Source of the DNA: Verrucomicrobiales bacterium
GTDB taxonomy: Bacteria > Verrucomicrobiota > Verrucomicrobiia > Verrucomicrobiales > DEV007
Reading direction: 5' to 3'
DNA: 64,000 nt
Assembly: GCA_029212615.1 (NCBI GenBank)
Contig: JARGPJ010000001.1
Coordinates: 124,001 to 188,000 of the forward strand
Shown: positions 59,204-64,000 of the stretch, in pieces
Layout of the letters: every line of letters starts with the position of its first letter
Position numbering within the stretch: position 1 is the first letter of the stretch
Position numbers and translations under genes: made by a program
The notes under the pieces: model-generated
Told to the model about the DNA's origin: nothing
The model's input: the letters and a program-made list of their open reading frames with translations, nothing else
Database searches by the model: none

Positions 59204-60426
59204 GCAACACCGTTTAATACGCGTCTCCCTATTTGAGGGAATGCCGTGAGCACCATTTCCACTAATCGATCAGGGGACCGTGTCAGAGCATCAGTAACCG
59301 GAATCTTGAGTTCCCGCTCATACTTCATGATCGAAGAGGATACTTCGTCGTCACTCATATATTCGTGATTAATAGTCATACCAATCACTTTCGTGTCGGC
59401 GAAGGTCTCGATAAGGTGGATCTCCGAAGCTGGTGTCGGCATACTCATTTGCTCAAAATCACAACGATGTGTTCGCCCCGGCGCATGCTGCAGAACAACT
59501 CCATCCGGGCAACTCCCTCGAATGATAAAACTGGAAGTAGAGTAGGCTGGATGACTCAGTGAACCCTGCCCTTCAATTAAGATCACATCAGGATCCTCAC
59601 CTTCGAATGCTTCGAGGATTGTCGCTTCTAATTCTCCAGCACAAAACTGTGAGGGAACCGCGTCCATCGCAACCCCGTAACGAGCGCCCTGCATTAAACC
59701 GGTTTGACCGGTTCCAATCAAAACAGCTTTAATGCCCTCATCGATAAGCGCTTGCGTGATAACCGTGGCGGTAGTGCGTTTTCCAATCGCACAGTCCGTG
59801 CCCAGTACAGCAATCCGGGGGCAAGCGACCTCATTGATCCGACCACTAAAGACACGAAGATCTTTTTTGTCCCGAGGGCGCCGGACATCACGTATTGTGA
59901 CATTAGCTTTCGCCGCGGCGGCGGAAAACTCGGGGTCATCATTAAGAAACTCATGAAGTCCAATTACGATATTCATCCCGCAATTAATTGCTCTAAGCAC
60001 AACCTGCCGCTCAATCGAGGATAGCATCCCTGTTGCGGGGGCGATTCCAAATATAAAGTAATCAGGGACGCGATCCGCCTGCTTAAGAGCATCGGTGAGC
60101 CCCCCATGAATCAGGATATTATTGGGAACACCATCGAGGACCGAACCGGCATCCTGGCCAACTTTGGCACTGTCAATGATTGAGAGAATCTCGTAGCGCT
60201 GTGAATGACGGACCAATCCATTGGCCGTCTTGCCATCAATCTTCCCGAACTGACCTTCACAATAAACGATGGCAGTAGCCGGCGCATCACGATCAGGAAG
60301 CACTCGCAATGGAGATTGCTTGGCAGGAATGGGCGGGGAAGCACAATCAGACGACAGTTTTTCAAATGACGGCGAGACATCAGTCATCACCGTAGCGGTA
60401 AGCGGGGGTATTATCGGCATGGGCAT
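59200..60426 (-). CDS. DUF1611 family P-loop protein (DgcN-like)
   Basis: A 408-residue protein with an N-terminal Rossmann-like half and a C-terminal P-loop domain: GTDCAIGKRTT at 209-219, then LIEGQGSLSHPAY at 283-295 and DGVVLQHAPGRTHR. As I recall, one DUF1611 member (DgcN) was reported as a D-glutamate N-acetyltransferase in marine bacteria; applying this here is inference. The N-terminal ~45 residues are non-conserved and Ser/Pro-rich; an alternative start is ATG 60387. The neighbours, a racemase-like protein and a dipeptidase, suggest a route for D-amino acids from cell-wall dipeptides. Confidence 0.75.
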   Translation of the reverse strand: MPMPIIPPLTATVMTDVSPSFEKLSSDCASPPIPAKQSPLRVLPDRDAPATAIVYCEGQFGKIDGKTANGLVRHSQRYEILSIIDSAKVGQDAGSVLDGVPNNILIHGGLTDALKQADRVPDYFIFGIAPATGMLSSIERQVVLRAINCGMNIVIGLHEFLNDDPEFSAAAAKANVTIRDVRRPRDKKDLRVFSGRINEVACPRIAVLGTDCAIGKRTTATVITQALIDEGIKAVLIGTGQTGLMQGARYGVAMDAVPSQFCAGELEATILEAFEGEDPDVILIEGQGSLSHPAYSTSSFIIRGSCPDGVVLQHAPGRTHRCDFEQMSMPTPASEIHLIETFADTKVIGMTINHEYMSDDEVSSSIMKYERELKIPVTDALTRSPDRLVEMVLTAFPQIGRRVLNGVA

Positions 60427-60768
60427 TCCTCGAGCTAAGCTCAGAGGAGGCGCCGGGATCAGACCAGCCGGAAGTGGCCAAGAGTCATCGAGAGGTCCCC
60501 GCTAAGTTGGACTTGCGGAGATGATAATACCACAGGTATTCGCTGAACCTAGGGATCTTTTCCGATAGATTGGGAAACGGAGCTTCAGAATTCGCCTCTT
60601 TCACTGCCCCGGGCATAGCATCACTTTGTATTCATGCCACGCGAACATCATTACTCTCTGCCCTCCACCGCTGGAATTACACCGCTTCCTTTTCGAAGCT
60701 GATCACTACTCGAACATTTCAGCCCGGGAAGCAGGCCGGCAGTAGCGGATTCTTCCGCTTTGACTCAT
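60427..60768. other. intergenic region between DUF1611 gene and pyrD (342 bp)
   Basis: No supported gene. It must carry the promoter of the minus-strand DUF1611/racemase unit near 60430-60560, but I see no convincing hexamers. A weak hairpin AGCGGA/TCCGCT (60744-60759) with only three following T on the plus strand might end transcription from the right; confidence is low. The small open frame 60570-60908 runs antisense into pyrD and looks non-coding. Confidence 0.5.
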
Positions 60769-61815
60769 TTACTCCAATTCCTCAGCGATCTCGCGCACAA
60801 GAGTCGCACCGCGATAAATCAAGCCGCTATACACCTGCACCAGCGAAGCTCCCGCATCAAACTTCGCCCTTGCATCAGCCGGTGACATCACCCCGCCGGA
60901 TCCGATGATGGGGATCGCGTCATCCATTTCGCTTCTGAGTAGAGCAAGAATCTCCGTTGCCTTTTCGGTAAGAGGAGCACCACTCAATCCTCCGGCTTCC
61001 TTGGCATATTCATGACCGGAAACGCCCGCCCGCTCGATCGTAGTATTGGTGGTGATCACACCATCAATCCTCGTCTCTGAAAACACCGCAGCGAGTGCCT
61101 TCACCGCATCCTCAGCAAGATCAGGTGCTATCTTAATCACAAAGGGAACATACTTCCCGTCGTTTTCACCCTTCAATTTCTCCCGCCTCTCCTGCATGCG
61201 TAGAATTAACTCGCGGCAGTTGCTTTCGCTTTGAAGATCACGCAATCCTTTCGTGTTCGGTGAGGACAAATTTGCAGTGATGTAATCGGCAGCTTGATAA
61301 ACCCCTTCAAGGCACTTCAAATAGTCATCGATAAAGCCTTCGTTCGGCGTGTCTTTATTCTTACCAATATTGATACCTAGAATGCCTCTAAAACCCCGCC
61401 TCGACTTGCCGATATTCTCCATCATTGAGGGCACACCGGGATTGTTAAACCCCATGCGATTGATGATTGCCTCGTGCTCTTTGAGTCGAAAGAGACGTGG
61501 CTTATCATTCCCGGACTGTGCCATCGGGGTCACGGTCCCCACTTCGACATGGCCGAACCCGAGGTTTCCGAATGCGCTGATCGCCTCCCCTTTCTTGTCG
61601 AGCCCCGCAGCAAGTCCAACACGATTGGGAAAGGTGAGCCCCATGACCTCAACCTCGCGGGAAGCAACAGGGTCGGGTCCCTCATCCAACCCTGCTAGCT
61701 GACCGAGAACCCCGAAGGCGTCGGCGGTTTTCATCATCGCGAGGGTGGCGTGATGTGCAGCTTCCGCGTCGAGAGAAAAGAGAATGCGGCGGGCAATCGG
61801 ATAGAAATCAGGCAT
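60769..61815 (-). CDS. pyrD: quinone-dependent dihydroorotate dehydrogenase (class 2)
   Basis: FMN enzyme of 348 residues converting dihydroorotate to orotate with quinone as acceptor, at the inner membrane. The N-terminal amphipathic region (FYPIARRILFSLDAEAAHHA) is the class 2 membrane/quinone-access helix. Core motifs: LDKKGEAISAFGNLGFGHVEVG, MGFNNPG, catalytic-serine segment NLSSPNTKGLR and SGAPLTEKAT. It diverges from nadE; its 5' end is 100 bases from the nadE start. Part of de novo pyrimidine synthesis. Confidence 0.94.
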   Translation of the reverse strand: MPDFYPIARRILFSLDAEAAHHATLAMMKTADAFGVLGQLAGLDEGPDPVASREVEVMGLTFPNRVGLAAGLDKKGEAISAFGNLGFGHVEVGTVTPMAQSGNDKPRLFRLKEHEAIINRMGFNNPGVPSMMENIGKSRRGFRGILGINIGKNKDTPNEGFIDDYLKCLEGVYQAADYITANLSSPNTKGLRDLQSESNCRELILRMQERREKLKGENDGKYVPFVIKIAPDLAEDAVKALAAVFSETRIDGVITTNTTIERAGVSGHEYAKEAGGLSGAPLTEKATEILALLRSEMDDAIPIIGSGGVMSPADARAKFDAGASLVQVYSGLIYRGATLVREIAEELE

Positions 61816-61915
61816 GAGGATTCATAGACCGCCCCCCGCGTCGCAGCAAGTCAAGGGAAGAAAAACTCCGTATTGCCCCGAAGCGGAACCTACAGGAGAT
61901 TATCCCCCGTTACTT

Positions 61916-63877
61916 ATGAACCGAATTGTCACCGGCGCCGCTTGTTTAAACCAGACCCCTCTCGACTGGGAGGGCAATCTCCGCCGTGCTGTTGATGCGG
62001 TCGATGAAGCGCGTGAAAAGGGCGTCGGCTTTCTCTGTCTCCCCGAGCTGGCGATCACAGGTTACGGCTGTGAGGACATGTTTCTCTCGCCTGAGATCGG
62101 GGAACAGGCGATGAACTCGCTTCTGGCGCTCGCGCCGAAATGCAAGGGCATCGTGGTCGCAGCGGGACTTCCGATCTGGTTCGAGAGTTGCGTGTTCAAT
62201 GCGGTCGCTCTGATTGCGGATGGAGAAATCGTCGGTATTGTCGCCAAGCAGAATCTGGCCGGTGACGGACTCCACTACGAGCCCCGCTGGTTCAAGCCCT
62301 GGACAGAGGGCCAGGTCGAACGCTTCGTGATCGATGGCAAGGCGGTCCCGCTGGGGGATCTCGTTTTCGATATTGGCGGGGTCCGCCTCGGCTTTGAAAT
62401 CTGTGAAGATGCCTGGGTCGCCAACCGGCCCGGGACGCGACTGGCGCGCCGCGGGGTGGATCTGATTTTCAATCCCAGCGCGAGTCACTTTGCCTTCGGC
62501 AAACAAATGGTCCGGGAGCGCTTCGTCCTCGAGGGCTCGCGTGCTTTCGCCTGTGGCTATGTCTACGCGAACCTTCTCGGCAATGAAGCAGGGCGTGTCA
62601 TTTACGACGGTGGCACGGTGATCGCCTGCGGCGGCGAATATGTCGCGGAGGGGCGACGTTTCTCTTTTCACGATCACATCCTCACGGCAGCGACGATCGA
62701 TTTGAACCTGACAAGGCTGCATCAGGCGCGGCAGGTGAGCCATCGACCCATCCTCGGTGAGAATGACGACCTCACGGTGAAGGTCGATTTTTCACCCACC
62801 TGGAAAGGGCCCTACACCACTGAGTTCAGTCACGCCGATCTCGCCGCTGATTCGAAGGAGGAGGAGTTTACCCGGACGATGGCGCTCGGCCTCTTTGATT
62901 ACCTGAGAAAGAGCTACTCGGGTGGGTTTGTCGTATCCCTAAGCGGAGGCGCGGACTCGGCCGCCACCGCTACACTGGTGAAGCTCATGGCTGATCTGGC
63001 GATCGACGATCTCGGCGAGGCGGGTTTTAGAAGGAAGCTTGGACACATTCAGTTCGATGACCGTCCGCTCATGTCCCAACTTCTCTCCTGTGTTTATCAA
63101 AGCACGCGGAACAGTTCCGAGACGACTCGAAGCGCCGCTGAAGCCGTCGCGAAAGCGCTCGAGGCGGATTATCAGGAATGGGACGTCGATGCGCTCGTGG
63201 AGGGCTACCGCGGAATCGTCGAGAAAGGGCTTGGCCGCAAACTGAGCTGGGAGACGGATGATCTGCCGCTGCAGAACATCCAGGCCCGCGTCCGCGCCCC
63301 CGGTGTCTGGATGCTGACGAACATTCGTAACGCGCTGCTCCTTTCGACGAGCAATCGCTCTGAAGCGGCGGTGGGCTATGCGACGATGGATGGTGACACG
63401 AGTGGCGGCCTCAGCCCGATTTCCGGGATCGACAAGGCATTTTTGCGGCAGTGGCTTTGCTGGATGGAATCGGAAGGCTGCGAGCCGGACATCAAGCCGG
63501 TTCCCGAGCTGAAGGTCATCAACGTCCAGGCGCCGACTGCTGAGCTCCGACCGTCTGAAGACAAACAGACCGACGAGTCGGATCTCATGCCTTACCCGGT
63601 CCTCGACGCGATCGAAAAATTGGCGATACGCGACAAGAAGCTGCCTGTCGAGGTTTGGGAATTCATGTGTGAATCACACCCTGACTACGATGCGGAAACG
63701 CTGAAGGCGTGGGTCACCAAATTTTTCCGGCTCTGGAGCCGCAATCAATGGAAGCGGGAGCGCTATGCGCCCGGGTTTCATCTCGATGATAAAAACCTGG
63801 ATCCCAAGACCTGGTGCCGCTTTCCTATTCTCAGCAGCGGTTTTCAGTCCGAGCTGAAAGATTTGGAGAATCGATAG
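61916..63877 (+). CDS. nadE: NAD+ synthase, glutamine-dependent
   Basis: Two-domain enzyme of 653 residues making NAD+ from deamido-NAD+, ATP and glutamine. The N-terminal carbon-nitrogen hydrolase domain supplies ammonia: Glu44 (LPELAITGY), Lys111 (VAKQNLAGDG) and Cys163 (FEICEDAWV) form its triad. The C-terminal synthetase has SGGADS at 343-348 and the TSNRSEAAVGYATMDGDTSGG segment. I chose ATG 61916 because the hydrolase fold begins there (MNRIVTGAACLNQT); the in-frame stretch from 61814 is unrelated and overlaps pyrD. Confidence 0.94.
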   Translation: MNRIVTGAACLNQTPLDWEGNLRRAVDAVDEAREKGVGFLCLPELAITGYGCEDMFLSPEIGEQAMNSLLALAPKCKGIVVAAGLPIWFESCVFNAVALIADGEIVGIVAKQNLAGDGLHYEPRWFKPWTEGQVERFVIDGKAVPLGDLVFDIGGVRLGFEICEDAWVANRPGTRLARRGVDLIFNPSASHFAFGKQMVRERFVLEGSRAFACGYVYANLLGNEAGRVIYDGGTVIACGGEYVAEGRRFSFHDHILTAATIDLNLTRLHQARQVSHRPILGENDDLTVKVDFSPTWKGPYTTEFSHADLAADSKEEEFTRTMALGLFDYLRKSYSGGFVVSLSGGADSAATATLVKLMADLAIDDLGEAGFRRKLGHIQFDDRPLMSQLLSCVYQSTRNSSETTRSAAEAVAKALEADYQEWDVDALVEGYRGIVEKGLGRKLSWETDDLPLQNIQARVRAPGVWMLTNIRNALLLSTSNRSEAAVGYATMDGDTSGGLSPISGIDKAFLRQWLCWMESEGCEPDIKPVPELKVINVQAPTAELRPSEDKQTDESDLMPYPVLDAIEKLAIRDKKLPVEVWEFMCESHPDYDAETLKAWVTKFFRLWSRNQWKRERYAPGFHLDDKNLDPKTWCRFPILSSGFQSELKDLENR

Positions 63878-64000
63878 TCAGTCGGTCATCGGCCGGCACG
63901 CGGAAGTGAAGCAGTTTGCGGTCAGCCTTTGGATTTCGGGCCTGTCGGCAGGGCTATTGCGGATAACGTGGAATTTACCCCTCCATGGAACCTGTCCCTC
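63878..64000. other. right-edge intergenic with partial REP-like motif
   Basis: After the nadE stop the sequence carries no gene. At 63989-63998 it reads AACCTGTCCC, the end of the REP-like motif found around the RAYT gene, cut off by the window boundary. It may be one arm of a further palindrome or another repeat copy. Confidence 0.6.

Noticed and set aside
1-64000. tRNA, rRNA and CRISPR arrays
   Set aside because: No tRNA-like T-loop plus CCA-end patterns, rRNA-conserved blocks or evenly spaced 25-40 bp direct repeats with unique spacers were seen; the tandem repeats at 54.8-57 kb have no spacers.

Overview
The window reads as a chromosomal segment of a Gram-negative bacterium of the PVC group, most likely a verrucomicrobium; this is inferred from gene content, not from a marker gene. 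The pointers are a lipoprotein octaheme cytochrome fused to HEAT and TPR repeats, a second multiheme cytochrome, a sulfatase, paired Gfo/Idh/MocA oxidoreductases, a DUF3500 protein, a stand-alone tandem AP2-like protein and a REP-associated transposase. An ADP-heptose-type glycosyltransferase and a lipoprotein-type ABC ATPase point to an outer membrane. About 62 protein genes are packed tightly, with many 4-base stop/start overlaps. I found no rRNA, tRNA or CRISPR array.

1-10.8 kb: end of panE, purine nucleoside phosphorylase, two secreted proteins, gph and leuA. A previously hidden 23-codon leucine-rich leader peptide with two hairpins precedes leuA. Then come a MidA-type methyltransferase, the octaheme cytochrome, and a LOG-thyA-folA operon. 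10.8-20.5 kb: acylphosphatase, an ABC-2 exporter operon, a metallophosphoesterase / heptosyltransferase / RNase HI run, a pentaheme cytochrome coupled to a LolD-like ATPase, the AP2-like protein, and rplU-rpmA-trmL. 20.5-30 kb: an LplT-like MFS and acyltransferase/AMP-ligase pair (lysophospholipid recycling), HAD phosphatase, two lineage-type hypotheticals, an ECF-type sigma factor, two oxidoreductases and clpX.

30-46.4 kb: a glycosyltransferase-HAD fusion with a phosphodiesterase, an esterase, OsmC, DUF3500, a methyltransferase, a deoC-aldehyde dehydrogenase pair, a parvulin-type foldase, ferredoxin-metF, a sulfatase, a HerA-like ATPase and bioA. 46.4-54.8 kb: a YlbF-like protein with a Cys/Gly tail, a Ski2-like helicase, a C-terminal processing protease, a CPBP protease, comF and accD, the last closed by a strong terminator.

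54.8-57.0 kb is an accessory island: an 11-bp minisatellite, an exact 180-bp tandem duplication carrying a 56-bp REP-like palindrome, a VDSFP-repeat protein, and a RAYT (HUH/Y1) transposase gene bracketed by inverted copies of the same GGGACAGGTTA-type motif, ending in a 16-bp tandem repeat. Next to it (57.1-60.4 kb) lies a D-amino-acid/dipeptide cluster: an M19 dipeptidase, an alanine/ornithine-racemase-like PLP protein whose conserved N-terminus has no ATG/GTG/TTG, and a DUF1611 (DgcN-like) protein. pyrD and glutamine-dependent nadE follow, and the same REP-like motif reappears at the right edge.

The items most worth following up are the leuA attenuator, the REP/RAYT island with its recent duplication, the D-amino-acid cluster with its ATA start overlap, and the glycosyltransferase-phosphatase fusion.
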